Shown here: one piece after another, positions 1-12,385 of the stretch
How the letters are laid out: the number at the start of each line of letters is the position of its first letter
Position numbering within the stretch: the stretch's first letter is position 1
Made by a program: the position numbers and the translations under genes
The notes under the pieces: generated by a model
Told to the model about the DNA's origin: nothing
Databases searched by the model: none
The model's input: the letters and a program-made list of their open reading frames with translations, nothing else
Assembly (NCBI GenBank): GCA_021234155.1
Contig: JAJEKV010000805.1
Location: 1-64,000, forward strand
Length of the DNA: 64,000 nt
Direction of reading: 5' to 3'
DNA from: Isoetes taiwanensis
Taxonomy: Eukaryota > Streptophyta > Lycopodiopsida > Isoetales > Isoetaceae

Positions 1-7
1 ATCTGGA

Positions 8-1259
8 ATGGGCTGTATGCAACTCTTACGGTGCTGCTGCGCCATAGCCAGGAATGAGAAGCTCCGTGGTCTCACACCGGTTTTTGTTTTCCTCTCCATC
101 CTTATCATTTCCCCTTTACCCCCATTCTGCTGCCTCCATCCTTTTCCCTCCTCGGCTCCTTCCGACCTGGTTGGGGGATCACATCACTTGTGAAGCAGAT
201 GCAATAAACGTGAAGATTCCGGCTAGAAACCCATCCAATATTCATTCTGCACTGGTCCAAGGTGAAGCAGCTGGATTAGGGCTTCCAGATCGTGTTCAAT
301 GCACCAAACATAGTAAGTTTTCCTCTTCTCCCAGGCAGTTCTGCACAACTCAGAGTGTTATCATGTCTCTCTTTTTGTTCCTGCAAAAGCTTTAGATGAA
401 ACTGGATGCCATGAAGCAGTTTTTGTGGCAGATCGTATATTAGTTGGTCCAGATAAAGGTTTTGCAGTTCTTCAGGTGTATTTGGAATCCATTAGCACGT
501 CTATGCCTTCAAGTAGTACGGTTATTTTAACTGATCCTCAGATTGAATTTCCCCAAAGAAGATTACCTTCAGATCTAACTATAGAAAGGATTCCTGGGAA
601 TTACTCGCGTGGTAATTTAATGTTGCAGAGGCTGCAGCGTTACATATCATTTTTAGGGTTGCAGATTCAAAGAGTGCAGGATTTTGACAAAGAGGTGAAA
701 CATGTCATATTTACAGATTCAGACATGATTGTTGTAGGCGATCTTGGATGTATTTTTACAAGATGAAAGCTTTGATGTGGGGCTAACATTTAGGAACAAC
801 CAACAGCAGCCAATAAATTCGGGGGTGGTTCTTATTAGAGGGACAAGAAAGGGTTTATTGAATCGGAAGTTGTTTCTTGAAGCAGTGGTTAAGCTTAAGA
901 AAAAATTACCCAAGGGCATCAAGGATGCTTGGTGATCAGCTTGCATTTGCAGGTTTTGCACAATACTGGTTTAGCAGAAGAGTTCCAAAATTTCAAGAAC
1001 GCAAAAATTTTTACAACTTCTGTGATGGGCATGGAGATCTTATTCTTACCAAGCTATTTTTACAATTGGACACCTCCTGAGGGAGCAGGCCTTTCATGGC
1101 ATGGCCCTGGATGTTAAAGTAATCCATTTTAAAGGTTCCAGGAAAAGGTTGATGTTAGAAGCTTGGATTCATTTTAAAAGAATGAAAAATTCTGGCATTG
1201 ACTTATCAGAGATGCAATGTCTTGTCTTGAGGAACGGTAGGGCCAAGTATGATTTTTAG
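8..1259 (+). pseudogene. Nucleotide-diphospho-sugar transferase-like gene, frameshifted
   Basis: A glycosyltransferase remnant of the plant nucleotide-diphospho-sugar transferase type (GT-A fold, GT8-like); family assignment is from memory. The first codons give a signal-anchor-like hydrophobic stretch (VFVFLSILIISPLPPFCC). An intron fits 313-389 (GTAAG donor, TTTTTGTTCCTGCAAAAG acceptor) and splits a Thr codon. After it come HEAVFVADRILVGP, then the acidic sugar-nucleotide/metal motif region HVIFTDSDMIVVGDLG, then NYSRGNLMLQRL upstream of it. The C-terminal signature NWTPPEGAG, FHGMALDVKVIHFKGSRKR and the end at a TAG (1257-1259) are all present. The frame moves five times: near 178, 755, 932, about 975 and 1090. 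Every move is in the same direction (+1), two at G or T runs. Either a pseudogene or a real gene with assembly indels; it would fail to translate as written. Confidence 0.72.
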
Positions 1260-1889
1260 CCTGGACTCTGTGCAACTAGTATTGGACTCTGAACAAGCAT
1301 ATGCGCGGCTGACTGTCATGCAATGCAGATACGTGATTCAACAAACGGGCTGCTGATATTGATTGGGTTCGTGCATCTACAATTTCTTTGCTCTGAAGGG
1401 GAGTTCTTCATGGATAGCCTGCATAGAACCAAATCCTGAAATTTGACAAATGAATGGTTTACGATACATTGTTCCATATAAGCTGCTAATGCAGCAAAGG
1501 GTTGCCCTAAAAAATAAGTCTTCTTAGCCTCTGTTCAAAGGACTTATATGCATCATGAACTTTACTAATCCTTCAAAAACCCTTGATGATAATGATGTAA
1601 TCATTGTCAAAGAGCAAGGATAAACATTGTATAAATACTATAAGCCATCTGGACTTTGTTGCTGTACTGTAATCTTATATATTCACTTTCCAATCAACAA
1701 GATCCAACTTGTTAGGTTCCCAACCATTTCCCTTACATTATTTGCTTCAGTATAGCTGTGTAGAAATTGCCCCAGCATTTGCTTCACCATAGTTATGTAG
1801 AAATTGCCCCAGTATTTTCTCATCGCACTCCCAAGGGGCAGACTAGTACATGAACAATTAACAGCTAAGCAGAAGGCATCTTCGATCTG

Positions 1890-3140
1890 ATATTGTTCTA
1901 GAAAATAGCCTTCTTGGAATGTATGCAAAACGTGGGAACCTCCAAGAAGCTCAATGCTTATTTAACGAACTGGAGGATCATGATTGACTACAATTGGATG
2001 AGCTATGACCCTCATCAAATCATTTTGTGATATTGCAGTGTGTGCCGCAGAGAATGACTTGGTACCTGGGGTGCAATGGCAGCAGCTTATGTGCAGCATG
2101 GATTTAACAATTGTGCTTTTCAATTGCTTGAATAAATGCTACAGAAGCATATAGATCCAGATAGGGTAACATTTCTGTGTCTTTTGGAGGCATGCTGTAG
2201 CAGGTTTATACATGATATGAAGGCATGTTAAAACTTGATCTAGTTCTTAGCAACACACTAGTTTACATGTATTCCAAGTTTAGATGAAGCATATACAGTG
2301 TTCGGCAATTTAAGCAGTCGAGATGTATCATAGGGAGCAATAATTGCAGGATATGTTGGCCATGGGCATGGTGAAATTGCTTTAGAACGTTCGAGAAGAT
2401 GGAACAGGAAGCCATAGCTACCTATATGTGTCTCGACAGCTTGCCACTGCATGGAGTCTGCACAGCAAGGCAGGTTTGCACATAACAAGATCATTGAATG
2501 TGGACTGACAGTAAATTTTATGCTTGGGAACAGTCTCGTTGACACGTACATCAAATGTGGATGCATAGATGAGGCACATAAAGTTTTTTGACAAGTTGAT
2601 CGTCCACGATGTGGTAACATGGAGTGCACTGATTGATACGTTGTGTATGGTTTGGGTGCCATTGCTCTAGATTTGTTCGGGTGCATGCACAGACAGGCAT
2701 AAAGCCAGACAAAGTTAGATTTTTAAATCTTTGAAGGTGCACTACTTTGGGAACATAGCAAATGCATAATTATATTATTGATAGTAGTTTTGAATGGGAT
2801 CTTGAACTTGGAAATATGCTTGTTGACATGTATACTAAGTGTGGTAGTTTAGATGAGGCTGAACTTATGTTTTGCCAAGTAATAACATGCAAACAGAACG
2901 TTTAAATCCAGAAAAGCCCTCGTGTTTGGGTGTTTTGAAAGCATGTGGTGATGTAGGAGCAAATACATGTGTGACAAAATGTACATAAACCATTTATTAA
3001 AAAGTCGTTAAGAATTTGGTGTGGTTATATGCAATGCTCTTGTGTACACGTATGCCAAGTATGGAATCCTTCGAGGAGGACACAAAGTATTTGATAATAT
3101 GCAAGAACGAGACATAATATCATGGAAAGAAATAATAGGA
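1890..3140 (+). pseudogene. Degenerate pentatricopeptide-repeat (PPR) gene
   Basis: PPR proteins bind organellar RNA. Here at least four P/L/S-type repeat signatures survive in order on the plus strand but in changing frames: LENSLLGMYAKRGNLQEAQ near 1900, GAIIAGYVGHGHGEIALE near 2335, LGNSLVDTYIKCGCIDEAH near 2525, LGNMLVDMYTKCGSLDEAE near 2810, and NALVYTYAKYGILRGGHKV followed by FDNMQERDIISW near 3030-3125. The repeated N-LVDMY-KCG-LDEA and VF-ER--ISW patterns are typical of PLS-class plant PPR proteins. Stops and shifts occur about every 100 bases, for example directly after HKVF at 2590. No start, transit peptide or E/DYW C-terminus is visible. Clearly dead; the closest living paralogue cannot be named without a search. 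Confidence 0.8.
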
Positions 3141-5749
3141 GTAGTTGATGAAGGATGATCCATACGAGTAGTTGATGAAGGGTGTACGTATCATAACTTT
3201 ATGAGAGAAAGTATCTCAAATGACGCCACACGTTAAGCACTACAATCGCATGATTGACCTCAAAGATTGAAGGTAGAGAAATTGTAATAAATGAGCGTAC
3301 CGGGTTCATCATTTCAAGGATGGAATGTGTCTTTGTAGGGATTATTATTGACTAGCTCAAATATTATTGGAAAACCAAAGTTTACAAATGAATACCATGC
3401 ACGGAAGTTCAATTGTCGTTGCTCTAGAAAAGGACAAATGGTATTCAAATCATAAAAATGTGAATCTACATCCAGAAGAAATGGAAGTTGCAGAGCGGTG
3501 AGTGCAAACAACTTTGGTAATCGAAAATACTTTATATACCAGCACCAAAGATCGGGCCGGTGGTGAGGAAAACAAATTTGGTTCAAAAAAACTTTGGTGC
3601 CTGGGTGGATTTCCACCGTTACGGAGGAACATCTTGCCTACCTCATCTTCACGCCAAGATCAATGCACGGGTGGCCCCTCGACTGGATTGGTCTGGCCGA
3701 GGTGACGACCCCGAATCGGGGCGGACTCACGCTCGAGTCCTCAGATACAAAAGCGACTAATATTTCAAAGCGACTCTCCACGAGGAACGAACCTTTGTGA
3801 AGATTTTAGAACGATCATAGAATATCAAATATCACGAGCCTCAATGGTACCAATTTCACATTCATAGATATTTTTCTTCAAATTCCATAAAAATTACTCA
3901 ACAATTTAGAGCTATGAAATGGCAACAAGCTTCATTGCATCGAGATACCAAACGCCATTTAAAGCGAAATTAAGGCATAAGGCAAGGATGCTTCCCATAT
4001 ATTATAAATCATAAATACAAACATATATGGGTAAATTCTACAAGAAAATGCCTCAAAAGCTTTTAATATCTACCATGCGACTAATTAGCGCGGATCGATA
4101 AATCATGTGAGGCGCTACAATTCGAGGTAATCAACGCAGAGCAACCAACCAAAGCCCGGTCAATTCTATTCACACAGTTGCGGCTCATTGTACCCTTAGT
4201 ATAATTGAAATATTCGTATTGATGCCATTGAATGCCTGCTTGAGGATTGGATCTACGAAGAGGATGCTAGTCTTTTCGACATATGTGGGACTCAAATCAT
4301 ATTCTAGAATATGTTTCCAAGCAAGGAATATGACCTTTGGTCCATTAGGCCTACAAAATCTTAACTTTCAAGTAATGGTTACAAGCTTTTTTATGGGATT
4401 CAATTCATGATCTTGGGATCTCTAATGAGTTTTGTTGCATTCATGGCGAAGACTAATGTGGCTATCACAGGTTTCGAAAATTTGGGGCCAGATGTACTTG
4501 CTCATTCAGCCTCAGACATCATAGATGGCATGAATCCTGATGTGAAGAAGATAAAGAAGGCAGTGAAGGCACCTTGTTATCATGACAAAATGCACGTTTA
4601 AGCTCAACCACGGACTCCAAATCATTGCCTTCAACAGGGCCTAGGCTCAAAACCCGACCTATAACTACTGAGCAACAAAAGACATGCCATTGCATTTTTA
4701 AGTAGCTCTACCTTGCTTGCAACTTCCATGTACTTCATGCTATTAAATTCTTAGCAACCTTCTTCAATTTATAAAATCGAGTTCTTCCTTCATACCATGA
4801 ACAAAATTGACATGCAAAACAATCCTAAGTTCCTAAGTTCTTTTCCCTTCCCCCTTATTTCTCTATTTGCATTCTTAGTACATTGTTTCATATATTTCCC
4901 CTTGATCCGACGATTCCACTATCTATAAATTACCATGAAGACATGGTATCAAGTATTCTATTGTTTTGAAGTAGCAATTTGAATTGATTGTCAAAACATG
5001 ACTTTGAACTATCACAAGCCACTTCACCCCTCGGCCATAGAGGGTAAACCCTCCGTCGCTAAAGACCTTTGTTAATCTCAACCATTAGATTTCTTAATTT
5101 TAAGACGGACGGCCATGAAAATTAGAAAGTCCTTGAAAATCACTTCTCCTCTTCTCACCATCCCGATTCCCTCCTCGCCGCTTGCTCGACTTTCTTTTTA
5201 GGTCTCTATGATCATTATTGAGGGCGTGGTACGCGATGCGGGTTTGGAGCACCGGAGATGAGCTTGTAACTAAAGTGAAAAACATGAATGCTTGCAAGGA
5301 CATCTAAGCGCTGTAATGCATGATACTCATGGTATGCATGATATCTTTCCATGCTTAGGAAGCATATTTGTCCCGCTTTAGATAAACGTAGTCATATTTC
5401 AGACTTCTTGCTGGAGACACATGGTTCTTGAGTTCCATCTCCAGCAGTTCTAGGATTTCAAACTTTAAGAATGCTTGGGGATTCCTTATTGCCTGGCGAA
5501 TATGAACAGTTTAAGATGACAACTCTCCCTTTTCCAGGTTTGAATATGCCTCTCTCTTGTTTTTAATTTCTAGTATAAACTTGGCTCTTTTTTGATGAAG
5601 TTGGATCATGTAAATTACAGCCTATTAATTATTGTTCATTATTGAGGCTTATTCAATTAAGGTGATTTTGGATATTGAACAGTTATTTGGCTTTATATGC
5701 TTAAGGGAGCTCCTGGATCAAAATCAGCCCAGGAAACAGAGTCATTTAG
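3141..5749. other. No recognisable gene
   Basis: About 2.6 kb with only short open frames. A piece at 4219-4601 (two abutting frames containing VAITGFENLGPDVLAHSAS) has protein-like composition, but I recognise no family. A locally GC-rich stretch at 3620-3790 stands out from AT-rich surroundings and may be a transposon scrap. Nothing else supportable. Confidence 0.4.
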
Positions 5750-6313
5750 AGTGCCAAGGTTGCACAGAAATCATGGGCTAAGTTTCCATTGTGAAAACGA
5801 GCTGAGATTTTGCATAAAGCTGCAGCTCTACTTATAGACCACAAAGACCCAATTGTAGAACGCCTTGTCAAGGAAGTTGCTAAACCCGCCAAAGATGCTG
5901 TCTCAGAGGTTCTTACACTTTTGAGCTTAAAAATGCTGTAATGTTTTTCATAAAGTTGATGAATTGAACTTATTCTTGAACTTTGTGGCAGTTACTCTGC
6001 TCTGGAGTTATAATTTCTTATACAACTGAAGAGGATGTGAGAAATCTTTTGGAGGGTGAATTCCTTGTGTTGGACAGCTTTCCAGGAAATGACAGGAATA
6101 AATTGTGCCTGTCTTCCAAGGCATTTACAAGAATTGTGTTACTGAAAATCCACATTTATTATTGTACATCAGTTGAAGTGACTCCAGACATGAATCTTGT
6201 AAATTCCACTAGGGATTGTGCCTTCATTCAATTACCCTGTCAACTTTGCAGTCTCTAAGATTTTCCTTGCACTTATTGCAGGGAATGTGCTTGTTCTTAA
6301 GCCTCCAACACAG
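5750..6313 (+). pseudogene. GAPN: GAPN (non-phosphorylating GAPDH, ALDH11) exon remnants
   Basis: Cytosolic NADP-dependent non-phosphorylating glyceraldehyde-3-phosphate dehydrogenase oxidises G3P to 3-phosphoglycerate. Three consecutive pieces match the family N-terminal half. Exon A (5750-5908) reads SAKVAQKSWAKFPL, a stop, KRAEILHKAAALL, then VERLVKEVAKPAKDAVSE. The stop TGA at 5792-5794 replaces the family Trp codon (TGG). Intron 5909-5991 has GT..AG ends. Exon B (5992-6120) reads ISYTTEEDVRN and LVLDSFPGNDRNK. A third piece (about 6210-6313) reads FNYPVNFAVSK and LIAGNVLVLKPPTQ, then a GT donor. About 90 bases between exon B and the third piece do not fit. The NAD(P)-binding and catalytic Cys exons are absent, so it is a truncated pseudogene. 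Confidence 0.85.
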
Positions 6314-6804
6314 GTATGGACATATGGTACATCCTATGTCTATAGGTCCCATCTCATGTCTTTTTATGCTTTAAGGAGCTAACGTTTCTTTCCATGCACT
6401 ATAGGGGCTCTTTGTAGCCAATCCTCGCCTTCATGTTGCTGTTTTGCTCCACAACCTTTTTTTTTTTTTGGTAATTGCCATGGAAGAACAGAGGAGGCCG
6501 GAACAACGAAATCGCTTGTATTTCTATGACTTTTTAATTGTATTACTTGAGTTTAATTGAGGTATGGACATATGGTACATCCTATGTCTATAGGTCCCAT
6601 CTCATCTTTTTTATGCTTTAAGGAGCTAACGTTTCTTTCCATGCACTATAGGGGCTCTTTGTAGCCAATCCTACTTCCTGCTGCTGTTTTGCTCCACAAC
6701 CCTTTTTTTTTGTAATTGCCATGGAAGAGCGAGGCCCGGCAGAACAATCTAAATTAATTGTATTTCTAATGACTCTTTTAATTGTATTACTTGAGTTTAA
6801 TTGA
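6314..6804 (+). repeat. Tandem duplication, 248-bp unit, two copies
   Basis: Copy 1 is 6314-6561 and copy 2 is 6562-6804. Both start GTATGGACATATGGTACATC and end GAGTTTAATTGA, with small indels in the T run and the CATGGAAGA region. The unit begins exactly at the donor after the GAPN KPPTQ exon and contains a CACTATAG acceptor-like site before GGGGCTCTTTG. So an intron and the start of the next exon were probably duplicated. The downstream GAPN exon is not readable beyond a few codons. Confidence 0.85.
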
Positions 6805-9229
6805 TATCACACATTAAAGCATATTAATTGTCCCTTTCTTGGTTGAATGAATGATGTATTGCATAGGAACGAAGTTGTGTTGTAAAGAAAATACCATGCA
6901 ATTTTGGGGTTATCGCTTTATATATACACAAAAAGGTGATTGTGGCGATGGTAAATTTGGTATGGTGAGTGCATAAGCAAAGGATTATCTTTGAATAAAG
7001 GTCTAGTATAAAGAATGGTATGAACAACGCTTTTTGTTTATGTTTATGCTATATTTAAATTGTACTTAAACCATTTAGTTGTAGACAGAAAATCATATAC
7101 AATTTTGGCTAGGATTTTGGCCAGGGCTTTTTTATGCACTACATTGAGAAAGCAAAACCATGGTGGATATTAATGGGTTGCAAAAATATCCTAGGGTTTT
7201 GATGTTTGCAACATTATTGACAATGGTAAATTTGCATGCACCCATCGATGGGCATGGAAATTACTATGCCTACATTTACAATTGAGCTTGTGTGTTATGC
7301 CTTTCTGATGATTCTGGTTGTTCAATGCCATATATTTATGCTATTTCTAAGCGGATGTTGCTTTTTTTTTTTCTTAATTTTTTTGGTGTCTTTTATCTTC
7401 GTTGATTAACCTTTATGTGCATTTGACACACATGGATAACAAAGCATATGCCTCGATTATCTTATCAACAATGTTCTAACCTGTATGTCCATTTCATACA
7501 CATGGAAACAAAACCTATGCCTCTAGTTAGATGCAATGCCTCTAGTTAGATGCAATTACAAAATTGTGGATCACTTAGATAGAACGAAAAAAAAAAAAAA
7601 AATAAAGACATGATGTTAAAGACAAATTAGAAATGTAATAGTTCCATATCCACTAGATAATACTATTTACAAATAAATTGTTAAATGGCAACATACACGA
7701 TGTTAAAGACAACTAGTTGCATATCCACTACATATAACTATTTACAAACACGGTTTTAAAGGGGGCCATGCCATTCCATATAATATAAACCCCTTAATGT
7801 TCTACCTCGTTTTTCCACAACACTTACACATGCTAATATGTAACTTTTAAAGTTCAATGCCATATTAGGACACAAAAGGCTTCTCGAAAACGAAGTTTGG
7901 TTGATGTAATATGTTTCATGCGAATAACTGAATTAATCATCATGTAAATCAATCAAGAATTGCCCAGTTATTCATATTATACCATAGATTAGAATTTTGA
8001 ATGTTCCATACCCACGATATGAATTCTCAACATCATTAATGTACCATCTTTGCATAAAATTTTTAGAAAATAAACATTGCATATGATTCTCATATCATAC
8101 GCACCCATCACGCCTCAAATACCAAAACTTCCTTGAACTACAGGGATTACCATTCACACCAGTTTAAATGATATGAAACCATCATTCTAATTTTTCATAC
8201 CTAACTCTTCTCATCATCCAAACCAACCCTAGACATTATAGAATCTGGTTACTTTATTTCCCTTTATCCACTTCTTCCATATGAAATTCCCACATTCTTC
8301 ATGACAACACTAGCTTTACCAATTACATGAACTACAAAATACTAGGAATGTACATGGATAATGTTTTATGATTTTTACAACTACTACCACCTTAACAACC
8401 ACTGTAATAATGCAATCCTATATGTCATTGATCCCCAAAAGTACGAAAATCAAACTTCTATGCACATTACAACTAAGCACACGAATTCATCCTAAACCAC
8501 ACTACCATGTAACACCTATTCCAATACAACAAACACCTTCTAACAAACTACTTCATTGTCATTAACACAATTCCAAACCATAAAAAAAACCTTCTAACAC
8601 TCTATATCAAACTCCTCATCAACACTTAAATAAACCCTCAACATCAGATTCCTTCATTCCTCCCCCTCTCCCCCCTCCCCTCCCGTTCGATCTCCTCTAC
8701 TTTTTTTTCTTTCCCCAAGCTGCGCTACCGCCCACGATAGAAGGCAACATAATCATGATCGTGAGGAGGGCGTTCACGCCAGCGGGGGCCTGTCGCTGAT
8801 GCTCTCGCGGATCAGGACCAGGAAGCAATGGTCGATCGTGTCGGCGATCACGACGGCGGACTTCGGCCGAACAAGACGCCGCAAATGTAGCCCGGTTCAA
8901 AACGTCTGCAATCAAGAGGTCAATAATTCACAGCTTTGTTTCCGGTCCTATGTAAACAAGTTGCATGTTAAACATGACGGATGCTATATTTCGGTTAATC
9001 AACACGCGAATGAGAACCCGTGATATAACTTCTATTTAAAATTAGGCGTGCCACTTACCATGTCGCACCTTCAAATCCACATTCCATTAACTTTCGACTA
9101 ACAATGAATATATATATTGCCCCCAACCCATACGATGCATTGTATTATATTGAGAATAAAATTGGATTCAAGAATGTATTAGCTTTCTAGAAGATCCTTC
9201 GATCTTCTTGAATTACCACGACGAAAACC
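6805..9229. other. AT-rich intergenic DNA with small direct repeats
   Basis: Very AT-rich, no supportable gene. Small duplications are visible: a 20-bp tandem repeat at 7519-7556 (GCCTCTAGTTAGATGCAAT) and a pair of related segments about 93 bp apart at 7620-7740 (GATGTTAAAGACAA, TATCCACTA, TATTTACAAA). From 8640 a pyrimidine-rich stretch leads into a short GC-rich patch (8720-8890) open on both strands, in which I recognise nothing. Confidence 0.4.
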
Positions 9230-9559
9230 CGACGGGGCGACTGCCTAGCCTTCTTCCCAACCCTGCAGTTCTGCTAGTCTTTTTATTTTGGGATTGGGTT
9301 TGGGAACCGTGAGTGCCGAACGCGCATGTTATGCCGCATGCGGCGTTCCCCTTCGATTACCGATCCCCGCCACGGGACTCACGGGTTCCTGCATTCAATG
9401 CTACTCTCCCAATAGTGGAGGAATTTTTGAAATTTTATGATGAGAAAAAGCCACAGTGTACAAGGTAATGCGGCTGCGGTGATGATATCTCTGCCCCCTC
9501 TACCAATATGTGGTATTCTCTTATGATTCTTCTCCCATGCTTTTGTTTTGCTTGCTCAC

Positions 9560-10730
9560 AATTAAGAGAGTTTTTTATTTATCCATGTTTTCACCAGTTA
9601 AGGTGGAGGTTAGAGCATTTCAGAGTTCTTCTTAGGCGCAGCAGAGGTGTCAAAAATGCTTATTAAAAAAGGTGGCATTCGATCAGAATTTAAAAGGCCC
9701 TTTGATCCTCTCAGGTTTTTGCAAATGGGTTCCTCTCATATCTTAAGAAAGCTCTTGCCGTAACTATGGTAGTCGTTTTTCTTATTCCTTTGTTGCCCAG
9801 GCTGCCAGACCCTTGGCTACCAGATTGGACATGGAGGTCGATGATCTTTCCTTTGCAAAGCAGCAACAGAGTATGGATTTGGACGAAAAGCTTAGCTCTA
9901 TTACACGCCAGCTGATCCTCTGTTGCAGCCAGAATACCCAATGTAGTGCCAAGAGCGGACCCTTGAAGTTTTGTGACCAGGCCAAATAGGTATTTGTCAT
10001 TAACGTAGTTCTTTTACCATTCATACAGAAACCTTTCGTTCATACTTTGGAATGTAAAAGCTCATTCAAATCGGCGTCTTTTAGGGGAAAAAAACCATAT
10101 TGCAACTATGTTTTTACCTGTCATACATTTGCAGCTAGATCTTGCAGAAGCATTTGCAAGAACAATCTTTGTGGAGGCATTCAACTTTGTCTTGGTAAAA
10201 GTAATTGTGGCATTCAACATGATCCGACTTAGATATCTTGGTTATGGCATTTATAATCTAATAGGGCATCCAGTGCAACAAATTGCTCAACTGTTATATC
10301 TATACTTGATCGGTATTTATCAATGGAGTTAGGAAGGTTGCTGCAAGCAAAATAGACATTCAACGTCTGCAACATTTCTTATAAGGTAACTTCTTCATTC
10401 TCTGACATGTTTGATGCTAAGAAACTTCTGCACGCAGATATGGATTCTACTGAATCTTTGTTGTTGACAGATACTTTGGGTTTAGGCAAGTTATTATTTC
10501 CAGGTGCAAAGGCAACAATTTCACACCAAATTCAGGTCCATCTGTCCACAACAACATTGTTTCTTTCAATGAATCTTTTTGCTCTTAACTTCCATATAAA
10601 TCTGTATTCCTCTTTCTCCTTCATCTTTTATTCTATTTTTGTACAGGGACAAGCAGAAGCATGCATGTGCAGATTGAAGTATGTAATGCCATCATTTGAG
10701 GCATTGTAGGAGGGATTTTTGCAGCTACTT
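9560..10730 (+). other. Exon-like segments of an unrecognised gene
   Basis: Several short open stretches are bordered by plausible splice signals. One follows a strong polypyrimidine tract and CCCAG at about 9801 and runs to a GTATTTGTC donor near 9990; it contains LDMEVDDLSFAKQQQSMDL. Others are near 10130-10330 (LAEAFARTIFVEAFNFVL), 10410-10535 (SLLLTDTLGLGKLLFPGA) and 10647-10708 (QAEACMCRLKYVMPSFEA). They may be exons of one decayed gene or chance frames. I recognise no domain and propose no function. Confidence 0.25.
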
Positions 10731-11499
10731 TTGAGCATGGGAGCTTTCAATTTTCTCCCAGGGTAAACATTGACATCTATTTGTCCTGTGGCAATCACTC
10801 ACTCTAACCATTGACATCTATTTGTCTTGTGGCAGTCACTCTGGATGAGCTTCCCTCAAGTAGCAAATGTTTATCAATGGGCCTTTCCTTCTATTCTTTT
10901 TGGTAGGCCTTGATTTATTTTAGGCTATTGGATCTTTTATATGCACTCTGTATTTTGCTCTGATATGAAATATGATGTGGTGCAATCTATTCTATTGTTG
11001 TCTTACTTGATGATAAGTTATTGTTTCAAGCATTTTTTAGTTGCTTAGTCATAATTCTTTTTGTAATTAAAGGTTTGCGTAATAATTTCATGTTCTTAGC
11101 TTTGTTGAAGGTGGAATCTTGGGTTCCTATTCTGATAATTTTTTGACTACTTTGGCTTTATGGTATTACTGCTGCACATTTTAATTTGTTGCACTAGGAA
11201 ACCCTTGCATGAAGCTATTTATATATTATATGTGTGATATCATTTTCTTCCCGAATGTACCTGTTTCGTTCAATTTAGTATGTCATCTTCTTTACGATTT
11301 GACTCATCTTCATTGTTTGCAGGTTATGATGGTCCATCTATACTGCCTTTGTTGCACTCGAACACGTGTTCCAACATGTATCTCCAGGTTATATTTTTTT
11401 TTTAGTCTACTAGAGTGCGTTGCGTTTGTAGGATCCAATGTTCATTCCATTGATGTTGACAACGAAATGCATATGCTTTTTATCACTTACCCCTCGGGT

Positions 11500-12385
11500 T
11501 AAAACAACGGTGCCCTATGCTATTCTTTTTACAAGAGAGGGTTTTGGCCTCTTCAACATTACGCCATGAAGCGCCATCTCCACTATATCCGCAAGGTGCA
11601 CCACATGGATGATGTTAGGTATCCCGTTCTTGCACTTGCCATTCTTTGAATCTCCCCGGCGTTTGAAACGATGTTGGAAAGAGCATTGCACTACATGGTT
11701 TGCCCCGTTGGGGTCAGACCGCCTGATGCTTGCCGATTCGATCGAAGCTTTTGCAACAATATCTCAATGGTCGTTTTTCTCAAAAGATATGGGATGCTAC
11801 TTTGGCCCAAGTGAAAACCGGTCATTATCATGCACACATAAATCCCACCTTGGCACCGGGGCCCCAAGCTTATTTGCTTGCTTCATTGGCGGGAACAAGC
11901 TTGTAGCTATTGCATCAATTAAGCACGGGGTCCCACAGTGCTACGGATTGAGAGGGTAGATGGGGCGGCCGCAATTGCCGCTGGAGAAGACTATGTAATG
12001 CATTTACCCGATTCATGTGTTATTGAAGATGAAAGCCATACTTTTCTGAGTTGCCTTGCTTTTTGAGACAACGGGAATCATTTTTGACCTTAGCATTCCA
12101 TTCCACGCTTCCACAACTTCTTAGAGCACCATCATGCATGACTTGGCATTATACACACTTGAGGTTCTAGATAAACATCCGCAATTCCGAGCCCTCGGTA
12201 GTCATTATCTCCGCTTGTCTAGTATCATCATTTCTTGCCAAAGGTTTTCCCTTGAAAACCTTTCGAGGCAAGGGTTTTTAATCCTAGTAGTAATGATTGT
12301 ACTAGCCCATTGTATGGGTCCCATGACCTATTGGTCTCCGTGGACGTTAAAAAATCTATTCTATTCTATTTTATAAGCAACTTAA
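11500..12385 (+). mobile_element. LINE 3' end fragment
   Basis: The 3' portion of a non-LTR retrotransposon of the same family as the large LINE at 43-48.6 kb. Near 12020 the C-terminal ORF2 signature VIEDESHTFLSCLAF matches IEDESHTF in the other copy (near 48140). The 3' UTR shares two hairpins: AAAACC..GGTTTT around a TTCGAGG loop (12255-12278) and GACCTATTGGTC (12327-12338). The conserved CTCCGTGGACG follows, ending in a (TTCTA)n-like microsatellite (12355-12374). The coding part is frameshifted; the upstream 11520-11950 portion is assigned by position and continuity only. Confidence 0.7.
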
